Assembly (NCBI RefSeq): GCF_022206305.1
Contig: NZ_JAKOIW010000010.1
Coordinates: 62,001-126,000 of the forward strand
From: Gordonia sp. 'Campus'
GTDB taxonomy: Bacteria; Actinomycetota; Actinomycetes; Mycobacteriales; Mycobacteriaceae
Length of the DNA: 64,000 nucleotides
Reading direction: 5' to 3'
Shown here: in pieces, positions 43,254-54,840 of the stretch
Layout of the letters: every line of letters starts with the position of its first letter
Numbering within the stretch: position 1 is the stretch's first letter
The notes under the pieces: model-generated
What the model was told of the DNA's origin: nothing
The model's database searches: none
The model's input: the letters and a program-made list of their open reading frames with translations, nothing else
Translations under genes and position numbers: made by a program

Positions 43254-45239
43254 TCACGACTGTTTGTCCAGCGAAGGACCCTCCTGGATCGGGTCGAGGG
43301 TCCATGCGCCGCCACCCGTCAGCTGGAGCACTTCGGTGTGGTGCTGATCGGTGGAACTCCGATGACTGACCGACACCAGGATGGTGTCCGGCAACTCGGA
43401 GCGGATCAGGGAGTACAGCGAGAACTCGAGACCCTCGTCGACCGCTGAAGTGGCCTCGTCCATGAAGACCGCTTGCGGCCGCGTCAGCAGGATGCGGGCG
43501 AATGCGACCCGTTGTTGCTCGCCCGGTGACAGAACCTTGACCCAGTCCTCCTCGTCGTGGAGCCGGTTGACGAGGTGCGGGAGGAAGACTTTCTCCAGGG
43601 CGGCCTTGATGGCGTCGTCACCGATGTCGTCCGGCAGTGCCGGATATGCGACGGCGGTCCGCAGGTCGCCCAGCGGGATGTAGGGCATCTGCGACAGGAA
43701 CAGCGTGTGCTCCCCCGGGGGCCGGGCGAATTCCCCGTCGATGAACGGCCACAGACCCGCCAGCCCGCGGAGCAGGGTGGTCTTGCCCGAGCCCGAACGC
43801 CCCTTGACGACGAGGGCGGCCCCCGGACTCAGCGACAGGTTGAGCGCCCGGATCAACTCATCGCCGTCGGGGGTCTTGATGTCGATATCGGACAACGCGA
43901 CCGCCCGGTCGCGGTCGACGGTCTTCACCTCGGGCAACGACCGCGACCGCGCATCGGCGTCGGCGAGGCCGTCGAGACGGATGATGGAGGCACGGAGGAC
44001 GGTGAAGTCGTCGTAGGCGTTGCGGAAGAACGAGAGAGCATCGTGCATTTCAGCGAACGCCGATGAGGTTTGCGACACGTCTCCGAGCTTGATCTGACCG
44101 TCGAAGAATCGCGGCGCCTGAACGATGTACGGAAAGACCACGGACAACTGCGTGACGCTGAAGTTCCACCCGACGAATGCCAGTTGGACGTGGATGATCC
44201 GCCAGAAGTTCTGAACCACTGCACGGAATCTGGTCATGAGGTTCTTGTGCTCGACGCGTTCACCACTGTAGAAAGCGACGTTCTCGGCGCCATCGCGCAC
44301 ACGAACGAGTGCGTAGCGGAAGTTGGCGGTGAGACGCTCGCGCCAGAAGTTCAACCGGATCAACGGGCGGCCGATGGCGAACGCCACGACGCTCGCAACC
44401 AAGACGTAGATCAGCACCAGCCACATCATCATCCGGGGGATCTCGACACCGAACAGAGTCAGGGGGCCCGACAGGTCCCACAACACGACCGCAAACGACA
44501 CAATCGACGCACAGGCCGGCAACACACCGTTGGTCGACGACCCGCCCCCGCCCCAGAACAGCGAAGACCCAGAAGACACGACCGTGGTGATGTCGGCTTC
44601 GATGCGCTGGTCCGGGTTGTCCACGCCGGGATGAATGTCGGCGTCACGCTGATTCGTCTCGGGTGTGGAGCGGCGAAACCGTCTGCGGCGCAGCAACCCC
44701 TTGCTCAGATCGACAAAACGGTTTCGGTAGAAGGCGCGCCCGGCCATCCAGTCCGCGGTGGCGCCCTCGGTCAGCCAGTAGCGAAGCCGGATCTCGAACG
44801 CCGCACCCACGTAGATCTCCACCATCGTGCGGATGACATGAATGGCCGCGAGAATGCCGAACACGACCATTGAATGCCAGAAGGCATCCTTGCCCATCTG
44901 CAACATCTGAGCCCCTTGAGGCCCGCCTGCCGCCAGCCCCTCACCGGCAGTCTGCAGCGAGGTGAAGAGGTCGTTGCTCCAATACGAAACAAGAACGGTA
45001 ACCCGGACACCGAAGAGGGCGAGCACAGTCAGCGCAATGGCCAGACCCCATGCCGCTACCCGCGTCTCCCGTCCGGTGAAGAACCCGCCGATGACCCGCC
45101 ACATCGGCCTGCCCCAACGACTGAACCGAATGAGCAGGAAACCGATGACGAGGACGGCCACGGCCGAGATCGCGAAGGCTATCGCCAACCACTTCAGACT
45201 GGCCCACACCTCGTTGCCCCAGTCGATGCTGTACTCCAC
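43254..45239 (-). CDS. SbmA/BacA-like ABC transporter, fused permease and ATPase
   Basis: 661 residues. An N-terminal membrane domain of six helices (first at about 15-40: ALTV region; FDDGR-type loops absent) has the SbmA/BacA family pattern, for example RLRYWLTEGATADWMAGRAFY and LEAD-like RIEADITTVVSSGSS. The C-terminal ATPase has Walker A GRSGSGKTTLLRG and signature LSPGEQQRVAFARIL. Such half-size fusions in mycobacteria (Rv1819c) import cobalamin and hydrophilic compounds. GTG 45239 has GAGGAG 5 nt upstream. Substrate is unproven here; eutBC needs B12, which makes a cobalamin importer plausible. Confidence 0.85.
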   Translation of the reverse strand: MEYSIDWGNEVWASLKWLAIAFAISAVAVLVIGFLLIRFSRWGRPMWRVIGGFFTGRETRVAAWGLAIALTVLALFGVRVTVLVSYWSNDLFTSLQTAGEGLAAGGPQGAQMLQMGKDAFWHSMVVFGILAAIHVIRTMVEIYVGAAFEIRLRYWLTEGATADWMAGRAFYRNRFVDLSKGLLRRRRFRRSTPETNQRDADIHPGVDNPDQRIEADITTVVSSGSSLFWGGGGSSTNGVLPACASIVSFAVVLWDLSGPLTLFGVEIPRMMMWLVLIYVLVASVVAFAIGRPLIRLNFWRERLTANFRYALVRVRDGAENVAFYSGERVEHKNLMTRFRAVVQNFWRIIHVQLAFVGWNFSVTQLSVVFPYIVQAPRFFDGQIKLGDVSQTSSAFAEMHDALSFFRNAYDDFTVLRASIIRLDGLADADARSRSLPEVKTVDRDRAVALSDIDIKTPDGDELIRALNLSLSPGAALVVKGRSGSGKTTLLRGLAGLWPFIDGEFARPPGEHTLFLSQMPYIPLGDLRTAVAYPALPDDIGDDAIKAALEKVFLPHLVNRLHDEEDWVKVLSPGEQQRVAFARILLTRPQAVFMDEATSAVDEGLEFSLYSLIRSELPDTILVSVSHRSSTDQHHTEVLQLTGGGAWTLDPIQEGPSLDKQS

Positions 45240-45430
45240 GCGGACTCCTCGTCTCGGACATCCGGCCGGACATCACGGTCGACAAACTCGGGTCGATCGG
45301 ACCGAGGAGCCGGTCCGCACAACGGCTTCGGGAGCTCCACGATGATCCGGCGAAGTTTAACCCGGCGTTCATCCGGTGTCCGGACAACCGCGACGATGTC
45401 ACCCGGGCGCGTGCTCCCGGCGCCGGCGGG

Positions 45431-45913
45431 TCAGCCGAGCGGACGCAACACAACACCCTGTTCGAGGGCCGCTGTCGACACCGACTGCGAGAACCGCGGT
45501 CCCGCAGGATCTCCGAGGGTGAGGAGATAACCGGCGTCGGTGTACGCCACGTCGTCGACCTCGAAGGTGAGCCGGCATCCGTCGTCGCCGCGTAGGAACA
45601 CCGACAGCGTTGTCGTGGCCGCCTGTCCCCCGGCGGCGTCGTAGAGGACGACCGGAGCGCCACGGGCAAGCGTTCCGCCGTCCGGTAACGCGGCGACCTC
45701 CGTCGTGCAGTCCGCGACCACGCCGCCCTTCGCGGTGAACGTGGGGGTCGCCAGGAGCCCGGCGATGACGGCCGCGCCGACGATGGCGGCGAAGACGACC
45801 ATCGCGATCGAGGTGACGACGATGACCGGCACCCGTGTGCGCCGCTGCCACGTCCGCCGCGGCAGCGGGGGTCCGGGGTCCAGCCACATCTCGGGCCCGT
45901 TCGTCGCGCTCAC
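45431..45913 (-). CDS. Single-pass membrane protein, DUF4333-like extracytoplasmic domain possible
   Basis: 160 residues. A short cytoplasmic N-terminus leads to a transmembrane segment (VIVVTSIAMVVFAAIVGAAV). About 100 residues of extracytoplasmic domain follow with a Cys pair (ADCTTEV, DDGCRLTF). The DUF assignment is only a guess; it may instead be an orphan. The GTG start lies in a 4-nt overlap with the tesB stop, so it is coupled to it. Confidence 0.7.
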   Translation of the reverse strand: MSATNGPEMWLDPGPPLPRRTWQRRTRVPVIVVTSIAMVVFAAIVGAAVIAGLLATPTFTAKGGVVADCTTEVAALPDGGTLARGAPVVLYDAAGGQAATTTLSVFLRGDDGCRLTFEVDDVAYTDAGYLLTLGDPAGPRFSQSVSTAALEQGVVLRPLG

Positions 45914-46788
45914 TTCTTGGGCGGGAAGTACTTGATCAACGCCTCCTGCACGACCGAGGTCGCGAGCGTTCCGTCCCGCATCCAGAAACGCCCCGAACCC
46001 ATCCCCCTCGAACCGGTCGCCACCGGCGAGCGGGTGGCGTACAACAACCAGTCGTCGAAACGGAATTCGCGGTGGAACCACATCGAGTGGTTCACGGTCG
46101 CGGCGAACAGCCTGTCGATTCCCCAGGACAGTCCGTGGGTGGTGATGATCGAGTCGAGGACAGTGGTGTCGGAGGCGTAACACATTGCGGCGACGTGCAT
46201 CACGGGGTCGTCGGGCATCCTGCCGTCCGCCTTCATCCAGACCCGGTTGTCGGTGAGCCGCTCCCCCGATTCCTTCGCCTTCCAGCTCGGATCGTTCGCG
46301 AAACGTATGTCGATCGGATGCAGCGCATTGACGAACGTCGCGATCCGCTCTTCGTAACCCTTGAAATGCTCACCGAGAGTGGGCAATTCCTCGGGGTAAG
46401 GCACCTGCGGGATCTCGACTGCGTGCTCGAGACCCGCAGTGTTGTCCTGGAATGCGACCAGCATGGTGAAGATCTCTTCGCCGCCCTGCTTCGCGGTCAC
46501 CTGCCGGTTGGCGAACGACCGTCCGTCGCGGAACCGGTCGACGTGATACTCCATCGGGATGGTGACGTCGCCGCCGCGGATGAAGTGGGCGTGCAGCGCG
46601 TGGATCGGCGGGTTGCCGCGACTCAGTGTCCGAGCCGCGGCGACGACGCCCTGACCGAGCAGCTGGCCACCGAACGTGCGCGCGGTCACCTGCTCGGGAT
46701 GGTGCCCGATGAACAGGTTCTCGTCCTGGCGTTCGACGTCGAGCAGGGCGAGCAGCTTGCCGAGATCTCCGGCCTGGTCCACGGTCAT
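45910..46788 (-). CDS. tesB: Acyl-CoA thioesterase II
   Basis: 292-residue double hot-dog thioesterase. The first domain has ARTFGGQLLGQGVVAAARTL and LHAHFIRGGDV. The second has the TesB active-site region TTHGLSWGIDRLFAATVNHS with the Asp and the later Gln/Thr part of the triad (ATSVVQEALI). It hydrolyses acyl-CoA esters to free fatty acid and CoA. ATG 46788 starts the canonical sequence. The neighbour downstream is coupled by overlap, and pyk is 86 nt upstream. Confidence 0.92.
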   Translation of the reverse strand: MTVDQAGDLGKLLALLDVERQDENLFIGHHPEQVTARTFGGQLLGQGVVAAARTLSRGNPPIHALHAHFIRGGDVTIPMEYHVDRFRDGRSFANRQVTAKQGGEEIFTMLVAFQDNTAGLEHAVEIPQVPYPEELPTLGEHFKGYEERIATFVNALHPIDIRFANDPSWKAKESGERLTDNRVWMKADGRMPDDPVMHVAAMCYASDTTVLDSIITTHGLSWGIDRLFAATVNHSMWFHREFRFDDWLLYATRSPVATGSRGMGSGRFWMRDGTLATSVVQEALIKYFPPKK

Positions 46789-46874
46789 GCCCCACACCCT
46801 ATGGCCGGTCGGCGCGGCGGTACGCACCGCCCCGACCGACGTCCTCGCCGGGGATACCCGGCGAGGAGCGAACG

Positions 46875-48299
46875 TCAGTGGTCCTGTTCGCCGATGCGGT
46901 GCACGTGGATCAGGTTGGTCGAACCGACGGTGCCGGGCGGCGCGCCTGCGACGATCACCACGACGTCGCCCTCGGCGAGTCGGCCGATACGCAACAGCTG
47001 GTGATCGACCTGATCGATCATGTGGTCGGTCGTGTCGACATGGTCGACGATGAACGTCTCCGTACCCCAGCTCAGCGCCAGCTGGCTGCGCACGGCCTGC
47101 GTCGGTGTGAACGCCAGCAGTGGCAGCCGCGAGTGCAGGCGGGCGAGGCGTCGGACGGTGTCCCCGGACTGGGTGAAGGCCACCAGCGCCTTGACCTCGA
47201 GGCGTTCGCCGATGTCACGGGCCGCGTAGGAGATGACACCGCGCTTGGTGCGCGGCACGTGTGACAGCGGCGGCACATCACGCGGGCCGCTCTCGACCGC
47301 GCGGCAGATGCGGTCCATGGTGCGCACCGTTTCCAGCGGATACTTGCCGACCGAGGTCTCGCCGGACAGCATCACCGCATCCGCGCCGTCGAGCACCGCG
47401 TTGGCGACGTCGGAGGCCTCCGCGCGCGTCGGACGCGAGTTCTCGATCATCGAGTCCAGCATCTGCGTTGCCACGATCACCGGCTTGGCGTTCTCGCGTG
47501 CCATCTGGATCGCCCGCTTCTGCACCAGCGGCACCTCCTCGAGCGGCAGCTCGACGCCGAGGTCGCCACGGGCGACCATGATCGCGTCGAAGGCGAGGAC
47601 GATGGCCTCGAGATTGTCGATGGCCTCCGGCTTCTCGAGCTTCGCGATCACCGGGACCCGGCGCCCGACACGGTCCATGACCTCGTGGACGAGTTCGATG
47701 TCGGACGGGCTGCGCACGAACGACAGCGCGACCATGTCCACACCCAGTCCCAGCGCGAACTCCAGGTCGGCGACGTCCTTCTCCGACATCGCAGGCACGG
47801 AGACACTCATACCCGGCAACGACAGACCCTTGTTGTTGCTCACGGGCCCGCCCTCGGTGACGGTGCAGATGACGTCGTTGCCCTCGACCGCCGAGACGGT
47901 GAGTCCGACCTTGCCGTCGTCGACGAGCAGGCGGTCGCCCGCGCTCGCGTCCTCGGCGAGTTGCTTGTAGGTGGTGGAAACGCGGTCGTGATCACCCTTG
48001 ACGTCATCGACGGTGATGCGGACCTCTTCGCCGGTCTCCCAGACCGTCGAGCCGTCGCAACCGTCGAAACGGCCGAGTCGGATCTTGGGACCCTGGAGGT
48101 CGGCGAGGACGCCCACGGCCTTCTCCGTGGCGTCCGAGGCCTTGCGGACGCGCGCATAGACGGCCGCATGGTCCTCATGCGTGCCGTGGCTGAAGTTCAT
48201 TCGGGCCACGTCCATGCCGCATTCGACGAGCTCTTTCAGACGCTCATCGCTTGCGGTGGCCGGGCCGAGGGTGCAGACGATCTTGGTTCGGCGTGTCAC
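46875..48299 (-). CDS. pyk: Pyruvate kinase
   Basis: 474 residues, full length. Starts TRRTKIVCTLGPATASDERL, contains the substrate motif near residue 30 (MNFSHGTHEDH), the metal/phosphate site KLEKPEAIDNL, the active-site MVARGDLGVELP and MLSGETSVGKYP, and the C-terminal domain. The GTG start (48299) is in the position expected. It catalyses phosphoenolpyruvate + ADP to pyruvate + ATP. It is separated from gltD by 159 bp with an AT-rich patch at about 48408-48425 that may be its promoter. Confidence 0.96.
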   Translation of the reverse strand: MTRRTKIVCTLGPATASDERLKELVECGMDVARMNFSHGTHEDHAAVYARVRKASDATEKAVGVLADLQGPKIRLGRFDGCDGSTVWETGEEVRITVDDVKGDHDRVSTTYKQLAEDASAGDRLLVDDGKVGLTVSAVEGNDVICTVTEGGPVSNNKGLSLPGMSVSVPAMSEKDVADLEFALGLGVDMVALSFVRSPSDIELVHEVMDRVGRRVPVIAKLEKPEAIDNLEAIVLAFDAIMVARGDLGVELPLEEVPLVQKRAIQMARENAKPVIVATQMLDSMIENSRPTRAEASDVANAVLDGADAVMLSGETSVGKYPLETVRTMDRICRAVESGPRDVPPLSHVPRTKRGVISYAARDIGERLEVKALVAFTQSGDTVRRLARLHSRLPLLAFTPTQAVRSQLALSWGTETFIVDHVDTTDHMIDQVDHQLLRIGRLAEGDVVVIVAGAPPGTVGSTNLIHVHRIGEQDH

Positions 48300-48458
48300 A
48301 AGGACACCTTAGTCCTCATCGACCGTCCATCTCCATGTCGCAGATGAGTTGTCACCGGGCGGCCATTCGACGTTACTGCTGGTGGAGGGGGGCTACCGCC
48401 GGGTATGAAATTTACTTAACTTGTTGTGGCCGCGAGATTTCGGCGGTCCGCCGACCGG

Positions 48459-49964
48459 TCATCGCACCGTGAGCGGGAGCGTTGCCGGGCGAACGGGAGA
48501 GGGCAGATCGGACTCGCCGACCAAGAACTCGTCGACGGCCCGCGCCGTCGACCGGCCCTCGGCGATCGCCCACACCACCAGCGAGGCGCCGCGGTGGGCA
48601 TCACCGCACACGAACACGCCGGGCGCGTCGGTCTGCCAGTCACTGCCGCACCCGATCACCCCACGCGGAGTGAGCTCGATCCCGAGATCATCGAGGAGTT
48701 CGCCGCGGCGCACGCCGGCGAACCCGATGGCGAACAACGCGAGCTGGCAGGGGATCTCGAACTCTTCGCCGACCGGGGTGATCTCCCGCCGACCGTCATC
48801 CCCGCGCGTGACCTCGACCTCGGCGAGCACCAGCGCGGCGACGTTCCCGTCGTCGTCGCCGACGAAGCGCTGCACCGCCACCTGGTGCAGGCGTTCACCG
48901 CCCTCGTCGTGCGCACTCGAGCTGCGCATCACCAACGGCCACGTGGGCCACGGCGACCGCCCGTCATCGCGCTGACCAGGTAGTTCCGGGTTGTAGTCCA
49001 GCTGGACGACCGATGCCGCACCCTGACGGTGAGCCGTGCCCAGACAGTCGGCGCCGGTGTCTCCGCCGCCGATGATGACGACGTGCTTGCCGGCCGCGGT
49101 GACCGGCGACGGCCCGTCGCCCTCGCACTCGCGGTTGGCGGGCACGAGGTGCTCCATGGCGAGGTGGACGCCGTTCAGGTCTCGGCCGGGAACCGGATTG
49201 TCGCGCGCCTCCATCGCCCCGACGGCGAGCACGACGGCGTCGTGCCGGGCTTGCAGATCCGCGACCGACAGTTCCGTACCCACATCGCAGTTGGTCACGA
49301 ATGTCGTTCCCTCGGCGCGCATCTGCGCCACCCGACGATCGATGTCGGATTTCTGCAGTTTGTACTCGGGGATGCCGTATCTCAGCAACCCGCCGAGTCG
49401 GTCGTCGCGTTCGTACACGGTCACATCGTGCCCCGCGCGGGTGAGCTGTTGCGCCACAGCGAGTCCGGCCGGACCCGATCCGACGACGCCGACCGATTTG
49501 CCGGTCTTGGACTCCGGCGGCTCCGGACCGATCACTCCTTCGGCCCACGATTCGTAGGCGATGGTCTTCTCGATGCGTTTGATGGACACGCTGCCGCCGG
49601 TCGCCTGCTCGGAGATCGAGAGCACGCAGGCCGCCTCGCACGGCGCCGGGCACACCATGCCGGTGAACTCCGGGAAATTGTTGGTGGCGTGCAGCCGGCT
49701 GCTCGCCGCATCCCATCGACCGCGTCGCACGAGGTCGTTCCACTCCGGGATCAGGTTGCCAAGGGGGCAACCCGCGGTTCCGGAGTGGCAGAACGGGATT
49801 CCGCAGTCCATGCATCGACGGGCCTGCGTACTCACCTCGTCGAGCACCTTGATCGGATTGTCGGAGTGTTCGTACACATCGGCCCAGTCTTGGACGCGTT
49901 CGGCGACCGGACGGTACTTCGCTTCCTTCTTCGGGACTTCCAGGAATCCGCGCGGGTCAGCCAC
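48459..49964 (-). CDS. gltD: Glutamate synthase small subunit (NADPH)
   Basis: 501 residues. The N-terminal Cys clusters that hold Fe-S centres are visible: [20 protein letters not shown] near residue 45 and CPAPCEAAC near residue 90. FAD ([14 protein letters not shown]) and NADPH ([18 protein letters not shown]) sites follow. GTG 49964 has GGAGG 7 nt upstream and overlaps the gltB stop by 8 nt. It supplies electrons to GltB; together they make glutamate from glutamine and 2-oxoglutarate. Confidence 0.95.
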   Translation of the reverse strand: MADPRGFLEVPKKEAKYRPVAERVQDWADVYEHSDNPIKVLDEVSTQARRCMDCGIPFCHSGTAGCPLGNLIPEWNDLVRRGRWDAASSRLHATNNFPEFTGMVCPAPCEAACVLSISEQATGGSVSIKRIEKTIAYESWAEGVIGPEPPESKTGKSVGVVGSGPAGLAVAQQLTRAGHDVTVYERDDRLGGLLRYGIPEYKLQKSDIDRRVAQMRAEGTTFVTNCDVGTELSVADLQARHDAVVLAVGAMEARDNPVPGRDLNGVHLAMEHLVPANRECEGDGPSPVTAAGKHVVIIGGGDTGADCLGTAHRQGAASVVQLDYNPELPGQRDDGRSPWPTWPLVMRSSSAHDEGGERLHQVAVQRFVGDDDGNVAALVLAEVEVTRGDDGRREITPVGEEFEIPCQLALFAIGFAGVRRGELLDDLGIELTPRGVIGCGSDWQTDAPGVFVCGDAHRGASLVVWAIAEGRSTARAVDEFLVGESDLPSPVRPATLPLTVR

Positions 49965-52900
49965 GTGCTGCCTCCATGATCGCTGAGTCGACGTCGCGTC
50001 CCTCGGCCTCGGCCATGCGGGCCGCGTCGAGGACACGCTTGTAATCGGTGGGCATGACCTTGGTGAAGGCCAGGCACCGCCGTGGCCAATCGGCGAGGAT
50101 CGACGCACCGATCGCCGAACCGGTCAACTCGGTATGCCTGGTGATGGTCTGCCTGAGCCAGGCAAGGTCTTCGGGATCAGGCCGCATCAGTTTGACCATG
50201 GCCATGTTCACCTTCTCGCGGTCGAGGTCGTGGATGAACGCGATGCCCCCCGACATCCCGGCCGCGAGATTGCGTCCGGTGGGTCCGAGGACGACGACCC
50301 GACCCCCGGTCATGTACTCGCAGGCGTGATCGCCCACGCCCTCGACGACGGCGGTCGCACCCGAGTTGCGCACGGAGAAGCGCTCGCCGACACGGCCACG
50401 CAGGTAGACCTCGCCCGATGTCGCGCCGTAGAGGATCGTGTTGCCCGCGATCACCTGGTCCTCGGCGACGAACAGCGAGTCGGGGTCCGGTGCCACCACG
50501 ATCGTGCCGCCACACAGTCCCTTGCCGACGTAGTCGTTGGTGTCGCCGGAGAGCCGGATCGTCACGCCCGGGGGCAGGAAAGCGCCCAGCGACTGCCCCG
50601 CCGACCCGGTGAGTTTCACCGTGATCGTGTCCGGGGCGAGCCCGTCCGCCCCGTAGCGCCGCGTGACCTCGGCGCCCAGGAGCGTTCCCACGGTGCGGTT
50701 CACATTGCGGACCGGGAGTTCCAGGGTCACGGGATGGGCATCTTCGAGCGCGCCTTCGGCGAGCTGGATCATGGTCTGGTCGAGCGCCCGCTCCAGGCCG
50801 TGCTCCTGCCCGCGCACCCGGCGGCTCGGACCCTTGCCCTCGACTTTGCGGAAGATCGGAGTGAGATCGAGACCGCGCGACTTCCAGTGCGCCACAGCTG
50901 TGTCGGTGTGCAGCCTGTCGGACTGACCGATGGCCTCGTCGAGCGTGCGATAGCCCAACTGCGCCAGATGTTCTCGGACATCCTCGGCGATGAACCGGAA
51001 GAAGTTGACCAGGTGGTCGACCTGGCCGGTGAACCGCGATCGCAGTTGCGGATTCTGCGTCGCGACGCCGACCGGGCACGTGTCGAGATGGCAGACCCGC
51101 ATCATGATGCATCCCGCGACGATCAGCGGAGCGGTCGAGAAACCGTATTCCTCGGCACCGAGCAGGGCCGCGGTGATGACATCCCGGCCGGTGCGCAGCG
51201 CGCCGTCGCACTGCACCGTGATGCGGTCACGTAAACCGTTGAGCATCAGGGTCTGCTGAGCGTCGGCCAGCCCGATCTCCCAGGGAGTACCGGCATGTTT
51301 CAGCGAGGTCAGCGGAGATGCCCCCGTGCCACCGTCGTGTCCGGAGATGAGGACGACGTCCGCATGGGCCTTGGACACCCCCGTCGCGACCGTGCCCACG
51401 CCGACGGCGCTGACGAGCTTGACGTGGATGCGGGCCTGCGAGTTCGCGTTCTTGAGGTCGTGGATCAGTTGCGCCAGATCCTCGATCGAGTAGATGTCGT
51501 GGTGCGGGGGCGGTGAGATCAGGGCGACGCCCGGCGTCGAATGCCGGGTCTTGGCGATCCACGGGTACACCTTGTACGCGGGGAGTTGGCCGCCCTCACC
51601 GGGTTTGGCGCCCTGAGCCATCTTGATCTGGATGTCGGTCGCGTTGATCAGGTAGTCACTGGTCACGCCGAAACGTCCCGAGGCGACCTGTTTGACGGCA
51701 CTGCGCCGCTCCGGATCGTAGAGACGCTCGACGTCTTCCCCGCCCTCACCCGAGTTCGAGCGGCCACCGATCCTGTTCATCGCCATCGCGATCGTCTCAT
51801 GGGCCTCCGCCGAGATCGAGCCGTAGCTCATCGCCCCGGTGTTGAAGCGCTTCATGATCTCCTCGGCGGGTTCGACCTCGTCGAGTGGAATCGGTTCGCG
51901 CACACCCAGATCGAAGTCGAACAGACCACGGAGCGTCCCACCCTCGCGGGACAGGCGGTCGACCTCGTCGGAATACTTCCGGAAGATCTCGGCCCGGCCG
52001 GTCTTGGTGGCGTGTTGCAGGAGGAAGATGGTCTCCGGCGTGAAGAGGTGCAGTTCGCCCTCGCGCCGGTACTGGTACTCCCCGCCCACCTCGAGCCGGC
52101 GGTACACCTGCTCGGTGGGGTTCTCCGGGAAGGCGCGGTGGTGGCGGATGCGCACCTCTTCGGCCAATTCGTCGAGTCCGACGCCCTCGATCCGGGACAC
52201 CGTACGTGTGAAGTACTCGCGCACGACCTCCGAGGACAGGCCGACGGCCTCGAAAGCCTGTGCCGCGGTGTAGGAGCTGATCGTGGAGATGCCCATCTTG
52301 CTCATCACCTTGAGCACGCCCTTGCCGAGCGCCTCGAGGTAGTTGCGGATCGCCTTGGCCCGCGTCACCCCGGTGAGTTCGCCCTCGGCGATGAGATCTT
52401 CGATGGTCTCGAGCGCCAGGTAGGGATTGACCGCTGCCGCACCGAATCCGATGAGGGTAGCGATGTGATGGACCTCGCGGGCATCTCCGGACTCCACCAC
52501 GAGCGCCACGCGAGTGCGCTCCTTGGTCCGTACGAGGTGGTGATGCACCGCCGACGTCGCGAGCAACGACGGGATGGGCGCGTGATCGGAGTCGGTCAGC
52601 CGGTCGGAGATCACCAGCGTGGTGTGGCCCTCGGCGATCGCCTGGCTGGCCCGCCTGCGCAGGTCCTCGAGCGCTGCCGCAAGGCCCGCTCCACCCTCCG
52701 ACACCTCGTACAGCGCCCGCAGCACCTTGGCCGACAGTCCCGGATTGTCGCCGTCGTCGTCGATGTGCACGAGTTTCGCGAGTTCGGCATTGTCGAGGAC
52801 GGGCCAGTGCACCATGATCTGCCTGCACGACGCCGCACTCGGCCGCAACAGATTCTGTTCCGGGCCCATCACGCGGGCCATCGAGGTCACGATCTCCTCG

Positions 52901-54528
52901 CGGATCGCATCCAGCGGCGGGTTGGTCACCTGGGCGAAGAGTTCGACGAAGTAGTCGTACAGCAGACGTGACCGCTGCGAGAGCACCGCGACCGGGGTGT
53001 CGGTGCCCATCGAACCCAGGGGTTCGTACCCCGACGCCGCCATCGGCGTGAGCAGGACGCGGAGATCTTCCTCGGTGTAGCCGAAGGAGATCTGCCGCCG
53101 CACGACCGTGTCGTGGTTGGGTTGGAACACCGGCCGGTCGGGCAGCGTCGCGATGTCGAGGAGCCCGGCATGCAGCCACTCGTCGTAGGCCTCGGCGCCC
53201 ATCAGGTCGCCCTTGATCTCCTCGTCGGGGATGATCCGGCCCTGTTCGGTGTCGACGAGGAACATCCGGCCCGGTTCGAGCCGGCCCTTGCTGATGACCT
53301 CGTCCACCGGAACGTCGAGGACGCCCGCCTCCGAGGCGAGGATGACGCGACCGTCGCGGGTCTGCCACCAGCGCCCGGGCCGCAGACCGTTGCGGTCGAG
53401 GACAGCGCCGACGACGGTGCCGTCGGTGAAGGTGACGCAGGCGGGGCCGTCCCACGCCTCCATCAGCGACGCGTTGAACTGCAGGAACGCGCGTCGCCGG
53501 GGATCCATGTCGGAAACGTTCTCCCACGCCTCGGGGACCATCATCATCACCGCGTGCGGAACACTGCGACCGCCGAGGTGCAGGAGTTCGAGCACCTCGT
53601 CCAGCGAAGCGGAATCCGAGGCCTCCGGAGTGCAGATCGGGAAGGCGCGTCGGAGGTCGCCCGGGATGAGGTCGGTTTCGAGGAGGGCTTCGCGGGCCCG
53701 CATCCGGTTGCGGTTGCCCCGGACCGTGTTGATCTCGCCGTTGTGCGCGACAAATCGGAACGGATGGGCGAGCGGCCATGACGGAAAGGTGTTGGTGGAG
53801 AAGCGCGAATGCACGATGGCGATCGCGCTCTGGCAGCGATCGTCACGCAGATCCGCGTAGTACAGGGGAAGCTGCATCGTGGTGAGCATGCCCTTGTAGA
53901 CCATGGTGCGGCTCGACAACGACGGGAAGTACAGGCCGGTGCCGGCCTCCTCGATCTCCGGTGTCACACGTTCGGCCTGTTTGCGGAACGGGTAGATGTG
54001 ACGATCGAGCGCCAGCCCGGAGATGCGCTCCGCACCCGCCTCGGGGTCCACGGTCACGAACAGTTGCATCATGTACGGCATGCAGGCCACGGCGGTGCCG
54101 CCGACGTCGGCACGCTCATGGTCCACCGGCAGGTCTCGCCAGCCCAGGACGGTGATGCCCTCATCGGCCGCGAGTGCCTCGACACGCTCGATCGCCGCGC
54201 GTCGCGAAGCGACGTCCATCGGCAGGAAACAGATGCCGGCGGCGTACGACTGTGAACCGTCCGCCGCCGGCTCCGGAAGGTCGAAATCCACGGTTGCGCG
54301 GAGCAATTCGTCGGGTAGCTGGATGAGGATTCCGGCGCCGTCACCACTGTTCGTCTCGGCGCCGGCGGCCCCGCGATGCTCCAGGTTCTCGAGTGCGAGA
54401 AGCCCGTCGGCGACGATCGAATGCGAACGGCGACCATGGATGTCGGTGACCATTGCCACGCCACACGAATCGACCTCGGCCTCCGGGTCGTAGAGCCCTT
54501 GCTTGGCCGGGAGCGCGGAAAACAGCAT
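49957..54528 (-). CDS. gltB: Glutamate synthase large subunit
   Basis: 1523 residues. The start at ATG 54528 has GGAGG 6 nt upstream and begins [20 protein letters not shown], then SCGVAMV. That places the catalytic Cys at residue 22 after the short propeptide that GltB enzymes lose. The glutaminase domain, central domain, FMN-binding synthase domain ([31 protein letters not shown]) and the C-terminal beta-helix ([14 protein letters not shown]) are all recognised. The earlier open frame to 54651 is not needed. It is followed by gltD with an 8-nt overlap. Confidence 0.96.
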   Translation of the reverse strand: MLFSALPAKQGLYDPEAEVDSCGVAMVTDIHGRRSHSIVADGLLALENLEHRGAAGAETNSGDGAGILIQLPDELLRATVDFDLPEPAADGSQSYAAGICFLPMDVASRRAAIERVEALAADEGITVLGWRDLPVDHERADVGGTAVACMPYMMQLFVTVDPEAGAERISGLALDRHIYPFRKQAERVTPEIEEAGTGLYFPSLSSRTMVYKGMLTTMQLPLYYADLRDDRCQSAIAIVHSRFSTNTFPSWPLAHPFRFVAHNGEINTVRGNRNRMRAREALLETDLIPGDLRRAFPICTPEASDSASLDEVLELLHLGGRSVPHAVMMMVPEAWENVSDMDPRRRAFLQFNASLMEAWDGPACVTFTDGTVVGAVLDRNGLRPGRWWQTRDGRVILASEAGVLDVPVDEVISKGRLEPGRMFLVDTEQGRIIPDEEIKGDLMGAEAYDEWLHAGLLDIATLPDRPVFQPNHDTVVRRQISFGYTEEDLRVLLTPMAASGYEPLGSMGTDTPVAVLSQRSRLLYDYFVELFAQVTNPPLDAIREEIVTSMARVMGPEQNLLRPSAASCRQIMVHWPVLDNAELAKLVHIDDDGDNPGLSAKVLRALYEVSEGGAGLAAALEDLRRRASQAIAEGHTTLVISDRLTDSDHAPIPSLLATSAVHHHLVRTKERTRVALVVESGDAREVHHIATLIGFGAAAVNPYLALETIEDLIAEGELTGVTRAKAIRNYLEALGKGVLKVMSKMGISTISSYTAAQAFEAVGLSSEVVREYFTRTVSRIEGVGLDELAEEVRIRHHRAFPENPTEQVYRRLEVGGEYQYRREGELHLFTPETIFLLQHATKTGRAEIFRKYSDEVDRLSREGGTLRGLFDFDLGVREPIPLDEVEPAEEIMKRFNTGAMSYGSISAEAHETIAMAMNRIGGRSNSGEGGEDVERLYDPERRSAVKQVASGRFGVTSDYLINATDIQIKMAQGAKPGEGGQLPAYKVYPWIAKTRHSTPGVALISPPPHHDIYSIEDLAQLIHDLKNANSQARIHVKLVSAVGVGTVATGVSKAHADVVLISGHDGGTGASPLTSLKHAGTPWEIGLADAQQTLMLNGLRDRITVQCDGALRTGRDVITAALLGAEEYGFSTAPLIVAGCIMMRVCHLDTCPVGVATQNPQLRSRFTGQVDHLVNFFRFIAEDVREHLAQLGYRTLDEAIGQSDRLHTDTAVAHWKSRGLDLTPIFRKVEGKGPSRRVRGQEHGLERALDQTMIQLAEGALEDAHPVTLELPVRNVNRTVGTLLGAEVTRRYGADGLAPDTITVKLTGSAGQSLGAFLPPGVTIRLSGDTNDYVGKGLCGGTIVVAPDPDSLFVAEDQVIAGNTILYGATSGEVYLRGRVGERFSVRNSGATAVVEGVGDHACEYMTGGRVVVLGPTGRNLAAGMSGGIAFIHDLDREKVNMAMVKLMRPDPEDLAWLRQTITRHTELTGSAIGASILADWPRRCLAFTKVMPTDYKRVLDAARMAEAEGRDVDSAIMEAARG

Positions 54529-54840
54529 CTGTACCTCCACTCGGACCGAGACGACGGTCCGCTGCTGAGTGTCCATTGGGACAGCGCTGGCCCGCGGAGC
54601 ATTGCGCGGCATGCGAGTGACCGTGCCGAGATCGGTACCGGGCTGTGTCACAAGCTGTCAGTCAGAACCTGTGAACCATGAAGAGTGCCGTGACGGTGGT
54701 ACCGGGCGGAGGGATCGCGCACCGTGAGCTTTCGATGATATCCGAACGGGGCACCCGGCGTCCGCACCCGAGACCTGTGACGCTCGCGACCGGACCGCGC
54801 GGCCCTCAACGGGCGAGCGGCCGAATCGTCAGACCATGGG
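54529..54840. other. 312-bp region between lgt and gltB, no gene seen
   Basis: Presumably holds the promoter and leader of gltBD. The open frame of the long gltB version extends to 54651 but lacks a Shine-Dalgarno and conserved sequence. I found no hairpin or clear -35/-10 I would defend, and no small ORF with coding character. Confidence 0.5.

Noticed and set aside
51797..53779. 660-residue minus-strand open frame
   Set aside because: Shadow of gltB in another frame, full of Arg/Pro/Gly without any family motif.
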